Source: Pseudomonadota bacterium
GTDB lineage: Bacteria; Pseudomonadota; Gammaproteobacteria; Burkholderiales; Burkholderiaceae_E
Direction of reading: 5' to 3'
Length of the DNA: 64,000 nt
Assembly (NCBI GenBank): GCA_023389055.1
Contig: JAEWFA010000017.1
Span: forward strand, 19,575 to 83,574
The notes under the pieces are model-generated. The model searched no databases and was not told where the DNA came from. It saw only the letters and a list, made by a program, of their open reading frames with translations. The translations under genes and the position numbers were made by a program. Position 1 is the stretch's first letter, and each line of letters starts with the position of its first letter. Positions 51,454 to 59,053 of the stretch are shown one piece after another.

Positions 51454-52176
51454 ATGAACCTCACGCGCCGGCATCACCAGCGGCTGCGCGACCTCTACCG
51501 GTCGGCGGGGTGGCCGTGTCGCGACATGCTCGAAGTCGAGCTGCTGGCCGCAGGGCTCGTGGCGCGCGTGGTCCAGCCGGACGGCAACGAAACGATGCGC
51601 GTCACCGATGCCGGGCTGGCGCTGCTGGCCGAGGTGCACCAGGCGAACAAGGCGGCGCGAAGCGCGCACGAAGCGCTCGTCGAGCGCGTGGCGATCGAAA
51701 TGAGCCGGGCCGGCCGGCTCGCGTGGCGGGGCCTGAGCCTTCGAGCGCGCGTCGGACGCGAAGCCGACGGGAACACGCCCGCGCAAACGACCGGCTGGTG
51801 CATCGCCTGCCCCGACGTATTCTCGATCCGCAACACGACCGTCGAGGCGTATCTCGAGCCGATCGTCCACGAAGTGAAAGTCAGCCGCGCCGACCTGCTC
51901 GGCGACCTGAAGAAAGCCGCCAAGCGCGCGGCCTACCTGGATGTCGGCGGCGAGTGCTGGTACGTGCTCGCCGGCGACGCCGCGGGCAAGCCGATCGCGC
52001 GGCCCGAGGAGATTCCGCCCGAGTGCGGTGTGATGCAGGCGTTCGGCGACAAGCTGGAGGTGTTGCGGCCGGCGCCGCGCAGGCCCGTCGACCGGCTGCC
52101 GCTGCACGTGTGGCTGGCGCTGGCCAGGGCGACGCCGGTCAGCGGGCTCGCGGGCGACGAACAGGGTTTGCTCTGA
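51454..52176 (+). CDS. MmcB-like PD-(D/E)XK nuclease-family protein with N-terminal winged-helix-like region
   Basis: The ATG at 51454 gives 240 residues. The first 85 residues (RRHHQRLRDLYRSAGWPCRDMLEVELLAAGLVARVV...MRVTDAGLALLAEVHQ) resemble a winged helix. The middle, EPIVHEVKVSRADLLGDLKKAAKRAAYLDVGGECWYVLAG, matches the E-x-K core of MmcB-type DNA-repair nucleases, in which EiKvsraDf and a Tyr-rich strand are conserved. The gene shares a promoter region and LexA-type box with the divergent Fe-S helicase. A repair role under DNA damage is likely; I have not seen a name for this exact architecture. Confidence 0.72.
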   Translation: MNLTRRHHQRLRDLYRSAGWPCRDMLEVELLAAGLVARVVQPDGNETMRVTDAGLALLAEVHQANKAARSAHEALVERVAIEMSRAGRLAWRGLSLRARVGREADGNTPAQTTGWCIACPDVFSIRNTTVEAYLEPIVHEVKVSRADLLGDLKKAAKRAAYLDVGGECWYVLAGDAAGKPIARPEEIPPECGVMQAFGDKLEVLRPAPRRPVDRLPLHVWLALARATPVSGLAGDEQGLL

Positions 52177-52448
52177 CGGGCGGACTCGGCGGCGTGGTCG
52201 AACCGGCGCGGCGCCTGTCACCGCACGCCGCAGTTCGGGCGTCCAGCGGTCGAAGCCGGTGAGCAATGCACGGTCGGATGCGGAAGTCACGAGAGTGATT
52301 CTCCCCACAGAGACGGAGCGGACAGGGGTGATCCCTTGGCCAGCGCGCGCCAGCCCGACGATCGGCACTCTGCACTCGCTACCGAGCGCTACCGATTGAT
52401 CCGTTTTCGTTCGTGGGATCGATTCCACGCGCGGAAACGCAACAATGG
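52177..52448. other. Intergenic region without recognised features
   Basis: This gap lies between convergent genes (MmcB-like and TetR). It holds no reading frame with family motifs, no tRNA and no clear terminator. Short frames on the minus strand are not supported. Confidence 0.5.
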
Positions 52449-53105
52449 CTAGCTTCGGGCCTGACGCCTGGCGTGCGCCTGGAGTACGCGGCCGCGCAGC
52501 CCGATCCCGGCGAGCGATTGCCGGATCGCCGTTTCGGCGCATGCAATCGTGTCGTCGAGCGTGAAGCCGAAATGGGAGCGGTAGTAGTTCCAGCAGGTCG
52601 CGCTCAGGTAGTAGCGGATGTTCGCGGCGGCGATGCGCCGCTCGCGTGCGCTGCGGCTCGGAGCGTGCGCGTCTACGATCGCGCGCACGGCGTTCCATCG
52701 CTCGTGCGCCTGCGAGAGCCTCATCCGGTCGAAGATTTCCGAGTGCAGAGCGGCCCGGGTCAAACGACTGCGCGCTTCGAAAGCGCGATAGAGCGCGCGC
52801 GGCGCGTCGACGAGCTCCGCGATGGTGGACGGCGGATCGGGCAGCGCAAGTCGGAGACGCGTCTCGGCGGCAACGGCGTCGAGCAGCGCTTCGCGGGTGT
52901 CGAAATGACGAAACACCGTTCGTTCGGACATCGCGGCCACGTGCGCAATCGCGCGCACGGTGAGTTGCGCTACCGAGTTCTCCTCGAGCACCTGCAATGC
53001 GGCGTCGAGGATCGCCTGCCGGGTGAACTCGCTGCGGCGGTCGACGAGCGGGAGACGGTCGGCAACCGGCTGCGTCCTCGAAGCGCTTGACGTGGATTGT
53101 CTCAT
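52449..53105 (-). CDS. TetR-family transcriptional regulator
   Basis: The 218-residue product has the TetR DNA-binding domain at residues 25-75: RQAILDAALQVLEENSVAQLTVRAIAHVAAMSERTVFRHFDTREALL. The C-terminal ligand domain is helical and unassigned (ARALYRAFEARSRLTRAALHSEIFDRMR and RYYLSATCWNYYRSHFG). It is divergent from the cupin gene with a 61-base gap containing a strong palindrome that touches its own start codon, so it probably represses both genes and releases them on binding a small molecule. Confidence 0.92.
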   Translation of the reverse strand: MRQSTSSASRTQPVADRLPLVDRRSEFTRQAILDAALQVLEENSVAQLTVRAIAHVAAMSERTVFRHFDTREALLDAVAAETRLRLALPDPPSTIAELVDAPRALYRAFEARSRLTRAALHSEIFDRMRLSQAHERWNAVRAIVDAHAPSRSARERRIAAANIRYYLSATCWNYYRSHFGFTLDDTIACAETAIRQSLAGIGLRGRVLQAHARRQARS

Positions 53106-53107
53106 GG

Positions 53108-53134
53108 TGTGACACTATGTCACACAGTATGACA
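53108..53134. promoter_or_regulatory. Palindromic operator of the TetR regulator
   Basis: TGTGACA-CTA-TGTCACA (53108-53124) is a perfect 17-base inverted repeat two bases from the tetR start. The right arm is reused in a second, overlapping repeat, TGTCA-N7-TGACA (53118-53134). The arrangement suits two TetR dimers on opposite faces of the DNA. Confidence 0.75.
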
Positions 53135-53166
53135 ATTCGTCCACCGCTCACTTTCAGGAGCCGATC

Positions 53167-53613
53167 ATGGACAAGTCACCCGTCATCGTCCCGCACGGCG
53201 ACGGCGAGCGTCTGCAGGCGCTTGGCGCAGACGTTCGTTTCCTTTGCCTGCCGAGGCAGACGGGCGAGGCGTGGTCGCTGATGGAGGTCACGCTGCCGTT
53301 CGAAGCCGGCCCGCCGGTGCACGAGCACCCGTGGGACGAGTGCTACTACATCGTCGAAGGTGAAGTGCGTTTCACGCTCGGCGAGCGCGTCGACGTCTTC
53401 GGCTCGGGCGACTTCCTGTACGCACCGGCCGGCACCGTGCACGGATTCCAGGGCGCATCGGCGACGCCCGCGCGCGTGCTGGTGTTCGATGCGCCCGCCG
53501 CCGCCGAGGGGTTCTTCCGCGACGTCGACCGCGAAGTGCGCGAGCTGCCGCGCGACCTCGCGAAGGTGCCCGAGATCGCGGCAAGGCACCGGATGCGATT
53601 TCTGCCCGCCTGA
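53167..53613 (+). CDS. Cupin-domain protein
   Basis: The product is 148 residues. The cupin barrel motifs are clear: PVHEHPWDECYYIVEGEVRFTLG (motif 1, with two His and a Glu for metal) and FLYAPAGTVHGFQGASATPARVLVF (motif 2, with the last His). CAGG AGC before the ATG is a fair ribosome site. The family includes dioxygenases, isomerases and storage proteins, so no reaction is named. It is probably the target of the divergent TetR regulator. Confidence 0.87.
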   Translation: MDKSPVIVPHGDGERLQALGADVRFLCLPRQTGEAWSLMEVTLPFEAGPPVHEHPWDECYYIVEGEVRFTLGERVDVFGSGDFLYAPAGTVHGFQGASATPARVLVFDAPAAAEGFFRDVDREVRELPRDLAKVPEIAARHRMRFLPA

Positions 53614-53699
53614 ACGGAGTGCAGGTGCGTGCGGCGTCGGCTGCGAGGAACTCATCGCGCTGCGCCTCGGGCATCCGGCGCCAAGGAGCTCTAACGTAG

Positions 53700-54401
53700 A
53701 TGACGCAGGGGCCGATCGAAAACGCTCCGCACGAACGCATTCGCGTGGAAATCGACGCGACGTCCTCGGTTTCGGCATTGCTTTGCACGCCAGACGGCGC
53801 GTGGGCCGGCTTCGTCTTCGCGCACGGCGCCGGAGCCGGCATGACGCACGCCTTCATGAAGCGCTTCGCCGACGGCCTCGCCGAACGGGGCATCGCGACG
53901 CTGCGCTACCAGTTTCCGTACATGGAACGGGGTTCGAAGCGACCCGACACGCCGAGCATGGCACACGCCGCCGTGCGAGCCGCCGTCGCCGAGGCCGCGC
54001 GGCGATGGCAGCGGCTGGCGCTCTTCGCAGGCGGCAAGTCGTTCGGCGGTCGCATGACTTCGCAAGCGCAAGCGCTCTCGCCGCTGCCCGGCGTACGCGG
54101 ACTGGTGTTCGTCGGCTTTCCGCTGCACCCCGCCGGCAAGCCCGCGGACGAACGCGGCGCGCACCTGTTCGAGATCGACTGCCCGATGTTGTTCCTGCAG
54201 GGAACACGCGACGAGCTGGCGTCGCCGGAATGGATGCAGCGGCTGGCAGAGCGCCTGGGCAAGGATCGCGCGACACTGGCGTGGGTCGACGACGCCGACC
54301 ACGCGTTCCACGTCCGTGCGCGCAGCGGCCGCACCGATGCACAGGCGACGGCCGCGATGCTCGACGTGATGACCGCGTGGGCGCGCGAGCACGGCGCGTG
54401 A
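53700..54401 (+). CDS. TEX30/KANL3-like alpha/beta-hydrolase
   Basis: The product is 233 residues. It shows the fold of the dienelactone-hydrolase-like TEX30 group: GFVFAHGAGAGMTHAFMKRFADGLAERGIATLRYQFPYME, then the nucleophile elbow FAGGKSFGGRM, then VFVGFPLHPAGKP and LFLQGTRDELA with the acid residue and DADHAFHV with the last His. A complete Ser-Asp-His triad is therefore visible. It is probably a cytoplasmic esterase of unknown substrate. Its TGA overlaps the next gene's GTG. Confidence 0.85.
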   Translation: MTQGPIENAPHERIRVEIDATSSVSALLCTPDGAWAGFVFAHGAGAGMTHAFMKRFADGLAERGIATLRYQFPYMERGSKRPDTPSMAHAAVRAAVAEAARRWQRLALFAGGKSFGGRMTSQAQALSPLPGVRGLVFVGFPLHPAGKPADERGAHLFEIDCPMLFLQGTRDELASPEWMQRLAERLGKDRATLAWVDDADHAFHVRARSGRTDAQATAAMLDVMTAWAREHGA

Positions 54402-54760
54402 CGACTCGCCCAGCAGCACGCGCGATTCCTTTCGACCGCCGGCCGGAACGACTTCTGCAAATCACCGTCCGCATCCCGCACGAGCTCGGCCGCGCCGAGG
54501 CACGGCGACGCATCGAATCCGGCTTCGGGAACCTCGTCCGCCAGATGCCCGGCGCCGGCGGCACGTGCAGCCAGTCCTGGGACGGCGACCGCCTGACCTT
54601 TCGCGTTGCGGCAGTGGGCCAGTCGATCTCCGGCGTCGTCGACGTGCTCGACGCGGCGGTGGAGTTGCAGATCGAGCTGCCCGGTGTGCTCGGGATGATC
54701 GCCAACCGCGTCAAGGACAGGCTTGCGAATACAGCGCGGCTGCTGTTGACGAAGAAGTAG
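54398..54760 (+). CDS. Polyhydroxyalkanoic acid system family protein
   Basis: A GTG at 54398 overlapping the hydrolase stop (GTGA) gives 120 residues. ITVRIPHELGRAEARRRIESGFGNLVRQMPG, DRLTFRVAAVGQSISGVVDVLDAAVELQIELPGVLGMIANRV and the basic end match the small PHA-granule-region family (PHA_gran_rgn). Members occur near polyhydroxyalkanoate genes and may sit on granules. No PHA synthase or phasin gene is in this window. Confidence 0.82.
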   Translation: MTTRPAARAIPFDRRPERLLQITVRIPHELGRAEARRRIESGFGNLVRQMPGAGGTCSQSWDGDRLTFRVAAVGQSISGVVDVLDAAVELQIELPGVLGMIANRVKDRLANTARLLLTKK

Positions 54761-54787
54761 CGCGCGGTTGCCCGGCGGCGGGGACCG

Positions 54788-55192
54788 TCACCGCCGCATC
54801 AGTGCTTCGGCAATCGACCGGGTCAGCGAGGGCGCCGCGGCGCGCAGGCGTGCGTCTTCGGTGATCAGCGGCGAACGCAGTTTCTCGGCAGCCGCGAGGA
54901 AGCGAGCATCATAGGCCGAGACGCCGAAACGGTGGGCGTGCTCGAGAGCCACGCGATGAGGCAGCGCGATCAGTCCCCGCAGCCGCGACTCGGCGGTGGC
55001 GAGCAAGGCTCCGGCCTGGCTGCGGGCGAGGTCTCCACCGCGCTCGTAGGTGGCGAGGATGTTGGAGAACTCGATCAACAGGAATGCCTCGCTCTTCCAC
55101 TCGGGGTCAAGGGCGTAGAGGGCCTGGGCATCCCGGGTCCGGTCGCCCTCGATCAGCAGGTAGGCGACGATGTTCGTGTCGACGACGAGCAC
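54788..55192 (-). CDS. vapC: PIN-domain toxin (VapC-type)
   Basis: The GTG at 55192 gives 134 residues; an ATG at 55243 is possible but would overlap the antitoxin by 38 bases. The PIN acidic residues are present: LVVDTNIVAYLLI, LLIEFSNIL (Glu), VSAYDARFLAAA and PLITEDARL. This fourth acidic residue is what the chimeric copy at 23312 lacks. VapC toxins cut tRNA or rRNA. It follows its antitoxin gene on the same strand by 13 bases and looks intact. Confidence 0.87.
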   Translation of the reverse strand: MLVVDTNIVAYLLIEGDRTRDAQALYALDPEWKSEAFLLIEFSNILATYERGGDLARSQAGALLATAESRLRGLIALPHRVALEHAHRFGVSAYDARFLAAAEKLRSPLITEDARLRAAAPSLTRSIAEALMRR

Positions 55193-55205
55193 GATCCGGA
55201 GCCGT

Positions 55206-55436
55206 TCAGTCGCGCCCGGCGGCGATCGCCGCCTCGATTTCATCGATGTTCAAGGGCCCGCGTCGCCCGAGCTTCACCGGCTTCGGCGGGCGCGTCGGCG
55301 GCTCGGCGCTGGGCGCATGCGCCAGGCCGATCTCGAGCAGTTGCGCGATCGCGTCCTTCAGTTTCTGGTCGCGCGCCGCCGCGCGCATGCGAATGCGTCG
55401 GGCGAGATCGTCGGGTAGTTCGAGCGTGGTCTTCAT
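55206..55436 (-). CDS. vapB: Ribbon-helix-helix antitoxin (VapB-type)
   Basis: The ATG at 55436 gives 76 residues. MKTTLELPDDLARRIRMRAAARDQKLKDAIAQLLEIGL is a ribbon-helix-helix DNA-binding domain. The Pro-rich hinge and RRGPLNIDEIEAAIAAGRD tail should bind the toxin. A palindrome lies 12 bases upstream of the start for autoregulation. Confidence 0.85.
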   Translation of the reverse strand: MKTTLELPDDLARRIRMRAAARDQKLKDAIAQLLEIGLAHAPSAEPPTRPPKPVKLGRRGPLNIDEIEAAIAAGRD

Positions 55437-55447
55437 TGGGATATTTT

Positions 55448-55469
55448 CCCATAAAACCGGGTTTATGGG
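55448..55469. promoter_or_regulatory. Palindromic operator upstream of vapB
   Basis: CCCATAAA-ACCGGG-TTTATGGG is a perfect inverted repeat with 8-base arms, 12 bases before the vapB ATG on the minus strand. It is AT-rich against a GC-rich background. Autorepression by the VapB/VapC complex is the obvious role. Confidence 0.65.
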
Positions 55470-55553
55470 GAATAGAAGCGTTTCGCGCCTCGTCGAGCTC
55501 GCGCGGACCGACCTCCTTGAATGAGCCGAGCCGGCCGGGATGTCTGACGCTGT

Positions 55554-55567
55554 CATACAAGCGTATG
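55554..55567. promoter_or_regulatory. Inverted repeat upstream of the second RHH antitoxin gene
   Basis: CATAC-AAGC-GTATG lies 42 bases before the ATG at 55609, in a spot suited to an operator or hairpin. Confidence 0.4.
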
Positions 55568-55608
55568 CTGGCTGCATCCTCGCAGCTGACCCCGAAGGGA
55601 GATCGCTC

Positions 55609-55851
55609 ATGGCCGCCCGCATCAGCGCGCGGCCCAACGACGAGACGCGAGCCACGCTCGAGCGCATCCAGGCACAGACCGGGAAGAGCGTGACGCAGCG
55701 CATCACCGAGGCGCTCGACCTCTACGATCAGAAGCTGCGGAACCGAGTTGCTGGCGGGAAACCGGGAACTGCTTTCGCTGGCCGGACTCTTCGACGGCCC
55801 GCCGTCGCTGTCCGAGCGGGTGAAGGACGAGTTCGCCGAGGCGCTCGATGA
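55609..55851 (+). pseudogene. RHH antitoxin with a frameshift in its toxin-binding half
   Basis: An ATG at 55609 after GAAGGGAG starts ARISARPNDETRATLERIQAQTGKSVTQRITEALDLYDQKLRN, a ribbon-helix-helix domain. After about residue 45 the frame becomes an Arg-rich nonsense tail. The +1 phase from about 55746 instead reads ELLAGNRELLSLAGLFDGPPSLSERVKDEFAEALDDKFSGHR and stops at 55871-55873, exactly like a normal antitoxin end overlapping the toxin start. One extra base near 55744-55747 explains the change. Sequencing error, a true mutation or recoding would all fit. The annotated end is that of the shifted frame. Confidence 0.75.
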
Positions 55852-56279
55852 CAAGTTCTCCGGTCATCGCTGACACCGGCTTCTGGATTGCGCTGACCAA
55901 CCGCAGCGACACGCATCACGCACGGGCCGTAGAAGTTCTCGAGGGACTCGAGCGTCGGCTTGTCACGACCTGGCCGGTGCTCACCGAGACTTGCCACATT
56001 CTGCTGCGCAGGGGCGGCACCGCGACGCAACGGCGCTTTCTCGAGAACTGGGCCAGGGGCAGCTTCGACGTCCACGATCTGAACGCAGGGCATGCTGCGC
56101 GTACCCACTCGCTGATGCTGCACTACGAGTCCTTGCCGATGGACCTGGCCGATGCCTCGCTGGTCGTGCTGGCGGAAGTGCTCGGAAGCGGAGACATCCT
56201 GTCCACCGATCGCCGCGACTTCCGGACGGTTCGCTGGAAGCAGCGCTCACCGTTCCGGAACCTGCTCTTGCCGGACTGA
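55848..56279 (+). CDS. PIN-domain toxin
   Basis: The product is 143 residues. PVIADTGFWIALTNRSD (first Asp), VLTETCHILLRR (Glu), MDLADASLVVLAE and ILSTDRRDF (last Asp) give the full PIN acidic set, so the RNase site seems intact. Its start lies inside the restored frame of the frameshifted antitoxin. If that antitoxin is truly dead, the toxin must be silent, weak or neutralised by another protein. Confidence 0.85.
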   Translation: MTSSPVIADTGFWIALTNRSDTHHARAVEVLEGLERRLVTTWPVLTETCHILLRRGGTATQRRFLENWARGSFDVHDLNAGHAARTHSLMLHYESLPMDLADASLVVLAEVLGSGDILSTDRRDFRTVRWKQRSPFRNLLLPD

Positions 56280-56322
56280 AGGCGCACCGTCTCCGGTCTT
56301 CAAGTATTCGACGCGTCGCCTT

Positions 56323-56353
56323 CCGACTACGTCGCTCCCTTCGACGTAGTCGG
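56323..56353. terminator. Perfect 12-bp inverted repeat after the PIN gene
   Basis: CCGACTACGTCG-CTCCCTT-CGACGTAGTCGG forms a strong stem of 12 pairs with a 7-base loop, 44 bases after the toxin stop. A run of T is lacking, so it may be a terminator of the weak type or a binding site for the BrnTA region. Confidence 0.5.
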
Positions 56354-56361
56354 TCTGCCTA

Positions 56362-56390
56362 TTGCGATGTAACTACGTTGTAGTTATCAT
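56362..56390 (+). promoter_or_regulatory. brnTA promoter with built-in palindromic operator
   Basis: TTGCGA (56362-56367) and TATCAT (56385-56390) are spaced by 17 bases. The spacer contains TAACTAC-GTT-GTAGTTA (56370-56386), a perfect inverted repeat. BrnA is known to repress its own promoter, and a dimer here would block RNA polymerase. The expected RNA start falls on or next to the brnT ATG at 56397. Confidence 0.65.
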
Positions 56391-56396
56391 TCATCG

Positions 56397-56681
56397 ATGA
56401 GCGAGCTTCGGTTCGAATGGGACGAAGCCAAGGCGAGTGCCAACGCCAGGAAGCACGGCGTCACGTTCGAAGAGGCTCGCTCGGCCTTCTTCGACGAGCA
56501 AGCGCAGTTGATCGACGACCCCGATCACTCGGAAGACGAGGAGCGCTTCGTGCTCCTGGGCCTGAGCAACAAGCTTCGCTTGCTCGTCGTTTCTCATTGC
56601 TACCGTAGTCGAGACAACGTGATTCGCATCATTTCGGCGCGCAAGGCGACGGCGCGCGAATCGAGGTCTTACCCGCAGTAG
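56397..56681 (+). CDS. brnT: BrnT-type ribonuclease toxin
   Basis: The product is 94 residues. FEWDEAKASANARKHGVTFEEARSAFFDE, then HSEDEERFVLLGLSNKLRLLVVSHCYR and VIRIISARKATARESRSY are the complete BrnT pattern, a RelE-fold RNase with Arg and His residues in the active site. The toxin gene precedes the antitoxin, as is normal for brnTA. No ribosome site is seen before the ATG, which fits the leaderless start suggested by the promoter spacing. Confidence 0.93.
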   Translation: MSELRFEWDEAKASANARKHGVTFEEARSAFFDEQAQLIDDPDHSEDEERFVLLGLSNKLRLLVVSHCYRSRDNVIRIISARKATARESRSYPQ

Positions 56682-56688
56682 GTGCAGC

Positions 56689-56922
56689 ATGCGCAAGGAA
56701 TACGATTTCTCCAGGTCTCGCAGGAACCCATACGCCGCGCAGTTGAAGAAGCAGATCACCATTCGACTCGACGAGGATTCGATCGAGTATTTCAAGGCGA
56801 TCTCCGAAGAAGTGGGGATTCCCTATCAGAGCCTGATCAATCTGTATCTGCGCGACTGCGTCGCTTCGAACCGAAAGCTCACGCTGAGTTGGAAGAAGCA
56901 GGCCGAGCGCGAGACGGGGTAA
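56689..56922 (+). CDS. brnA: BrnA-type antitoxin
   Basis: The 77-residue product begins 7 bases after brnT. YDFSRSRRNPYAAQLKKQITIRLDEDSIEYFKAISEEVGIPYQSLINLYLRDCVA combines the toxin-binding N-terminus with a ribbon-helix-helix DNA-binding end, the usual BrnA order. Confidence 0.92.
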   Translation: MRKEYDFSRSRRNPYAAQLKKQITIRLDEDSIEYFKAISEEVGIPYQSLINLYLRDCVASNRKLTLSWKKQAERETG

Positions 56923-56963
56923 CTAACGCGAGCAACCGCAGAACGCCTTCGCCCGCATCCGCG

Positions 56964-57328
56964 TCAGGGCGACTCGGCCAGCAGGCTCTCGTACGGGATC
57001 TTCAGCCCGTCGTGCAGTCGCTTGACCATCCGCAGGCTGAGCGGTCGCTTGCGGTTCAGCACCTCGGACACTCGTCCGCTCGGACCGATGAAAACCTCCA
57101 GATCGCGGGGCGTCAGTCCCTGCTGCTCTCCATGCGAAACCTGATGGCCTCCACCGGATCTGCGGGTCCGAAGTCGTAGTGCCTGTTCTCGTAGGCCTCG
57201 ACGAGCGTCACCAGAACGTCGCGCTCATCGGCCTGCGCCGTCCCCTCTTCGGCCTGGAAAATCTTCTCCAGGCGGCGGAACACCTTCTTCAGGTCGTCGT
57301 CGTTTCGGATCGGCTTGTAGTCATTCAC
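56964..57328 (-). pseudogene. higA: higA-type antitoxin with a 2-base frameshift
   Basis: From a GTG at 57328, NDYKPIRNDDDLKKVFRRLEKIF, DERDVLVTLVEAYENRHYDFGPADPVEAIRFRM is the typical start of HigA-type antitoxins. An extra AG near 57121-57126 then ends the frame as ESSRD-stop. In the shifted phase, EQQGLTPRDLEVFIGPSGRVSEVLNRKRPLSLRMVKRLH continues to a stop at 56964, which is the helix-turn-helix half. The gene is therefore split into two halves. It reads in the same frame as the remaining 3' part of the toxin gene upstream. Confidence 0.82.
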
Positions 57329-57434
57329 GCTCTGCACGTCGATGCGGTCGTACTGAGCATGCGTTCCGACGAACTTCACCCAGACGATCCACGCCTGATA
57401 CTGCACTTCGACCACGAGTCGGTACTTGTTCCGC
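57329..57434 (-). pseudogene. higB: higB toxin, 3' portion, left of the IS element
   Basis: Reading out of the IS, NKYRLVVEVQYQAWIVWVKFVGTHAQYDRID is the C-terminal third of a HigB-type mRNA interferase. The 5' portion lies on the other side of the element at 59915-60040. TTCCGC at 57429-57434 is the left copy of the target duplication. Confidence 0.82.
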
Positions 57435-57559
57435 TAGTCGACGACAATTATCTTGGCCGGTCGACGACAACTATCTTGGCCGGTCCGTGACCTGAGCCGG
57501 GCGGTCCGGAAGGCGGGGCTACCGTATGCCGACGATGAGGAATCGAAGGCGATATCGGG

Positions 57560-59053
57560 ATGCCCGGCAAGAGGATCACGGACCACCAGGTGCACAAGTA
57601 CAAGGAACATCGCAAGCGGCTGAGCCAGACGGCGGCGGCGGCCAAGACGGGCATTAGCGACCGCAGCGCGCGCAGGATCGAACGTGTGGAAGCGCTGCCG
57701 TCGCAGCGACCCGAACGGCATTGGCGAACGAGACAGGACCCGCTGGCGTGCGTGTGGGACGCCGAGGTCGTGCCGCTGCTGCAGGCCGACAGCGCGTTGA
57801 ACTCGGTGACGCTGCTCGAGGAGTTGCAGCGCCGCTACCCCGGCGAGTACGGCCCGGCGGTGCTTCGCACGCTGCAACGACGGGTGCGGCAGTGGCGCGC
57901 GCTGCACGGTGCAGAGCGTGAGGTCTACTTCGCGCAGGAGCACCCGCCGGGACGGCTGGGGCTGTCGGACTTCACCGTCGCCAAAGATCTTGGGGTGTTC
58001 ATCGGCGAGACCGAGTTCGCGCATCGTCTGTATCAGTTCGCGCTGGCGCATTCGGGCTGGCGCGAGGCGTCAGTCGTCACCGGCGGCGAGAGCTTCCTTG
58101 CGCTCTCGAGCGGGCTGCAGGCGGCGCTGTGGCATCTGGGTGGGGTGCCTGAGGAGCACCGCACTGACAGCCTGTCGGCGGCGTTCAACAACCTCGCCGA
58201 GGGCGAGGAACTCACGCAGCGATACGAAGATCTGTGCCGGCATTACGGCATGCGCGCGAGCCGCTGCAATCCGAGCCGCTCGCACGAGAACGGCTCGATC
58301 GAGTCGCGCCACGGCTCATTGAAGACGGCGCTCGACCAGGCGCTGCGTCTGCGCGGCTCGCGACGCTTCGAGACGCTCGCCGAGTACGAGGCGTTCGTCG
58401 CGACGATCGTGCAGCGGATGAACGCACGCGTGACCAAACGCCTGGCCACCGAACGCCCGATGCTGGGCGCGCTGCCGGCGCGACGCACCGCGGAGTACGA
58501 GGAGATGCCGGCGCGCGTGAGCAAGTACGGGATCTTCACCGTCCGGGGCGTGCAGTACAGCGCGCCGAGCCGTCTGATCGGGCATCGCCTGATGGTGCGC
58601 CAGTATGCGCAGCACATCGAGTGCTGGCTCGGCGGGCAGCGCGTTCTCGAGCATCCGCGTGCAACGCATCGTGAGGGGCAACGCCATCCGAGAGAGATCG
58701 ACTACCGACACCTCGTCGGCGCGCTGCGACGCAAGCCCGGCGCCTTCGCCCGCTGGGTGCTGCGCGATGCGGTGTTCCCGCGGCCCATCTATCGGCAGAC
58801 GTGGGAGCGCCTGTCGGAGGCAATGAGCGAGCGCGAGGCGTGCAAGACGATGGTCGGGCTGCTTGCGCTGGCCGCCGACGGACACGAGATGCAGTTGGCC
58901 GGGGAGCTCGAGCAGCTGATCGAGCTCGATCAACTGCCAGATCTGCACGCGTTGACCGAGTTGCTCGCGCCGCCTCGCGGGGAAGTGCCCGAGGTCTCGG
59001 TGCAGCTGCCGACGCTCGCGGCCTACGACGCGCTGCTCGAGGTGTCGCGATGA
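57560..59053 (+). CDS. istA: IS21-family transposase IstA
   Basis: The product is 497 residues. The N-terminus is a helix-turn-helix (RITDHQVHKYKEHRKRLSQTAAAAKTGISDRSARRIE) and the catalytic region holds a DDE-type core: LGLSDFTVAKDLG, then EEHRTDSLSAAFNNL and HENGSIESRHGSLKTAL with the terminal Glu. YEEMPARVSKYGIFTVRGVQYSAPSRLIGHRL is the conserved C-terminal beta-barrel. It cuts and joins the IS ends together with IstB. Confidence 0.95.
   Translation: MPGKRITDHQVHKYKEHRKRLSQTAAAAKTGISDRSARRIERVEALPSQRPERHWRTRQDPLACVWDAEVVPLLQADSALNSVTLLEELQRRYPGEYGPAVLRTLQRRVRQWRALHGAEREVYFAQEHPPGRLGLSDFTVAKDLGVFIGETEFAHRLYQFALAHSGWREASVVTGGESFLALSSGLQAALWHLGGVPEEHRTDSLSAAFNNLAEGEELTQRYEDLCRHYGMRASRCNPSRSHENGSIESRHGSLKTALDQALRLRGSRRFETLAEYEAFVATIVQRMNARVTKRLATERPMLGALPARRTAEYEEMPARVSKYGIFTVRGVQYSAPSRLIGHRLMVRQYAQHIECWLGGQRVLEHPRATHREGQRHPREIDYRHLVGALRRKPGAFARWVLRDAVFPRPIYRQTWERLSEAMSEREACKTMVGLLALAADGHEMQLAGELEQLIELDQLPDLHALTELLAPPRGEVPEVSVQLPTLAAYDALLEVSR

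Noticed and set aside
50962..53151. A 729-codon minus-strand frame across the MmcB-like gene and the tetR region
   Set aside because: It overlaps three genes with clear motifs in other frames and shows no recognisable domain itself.
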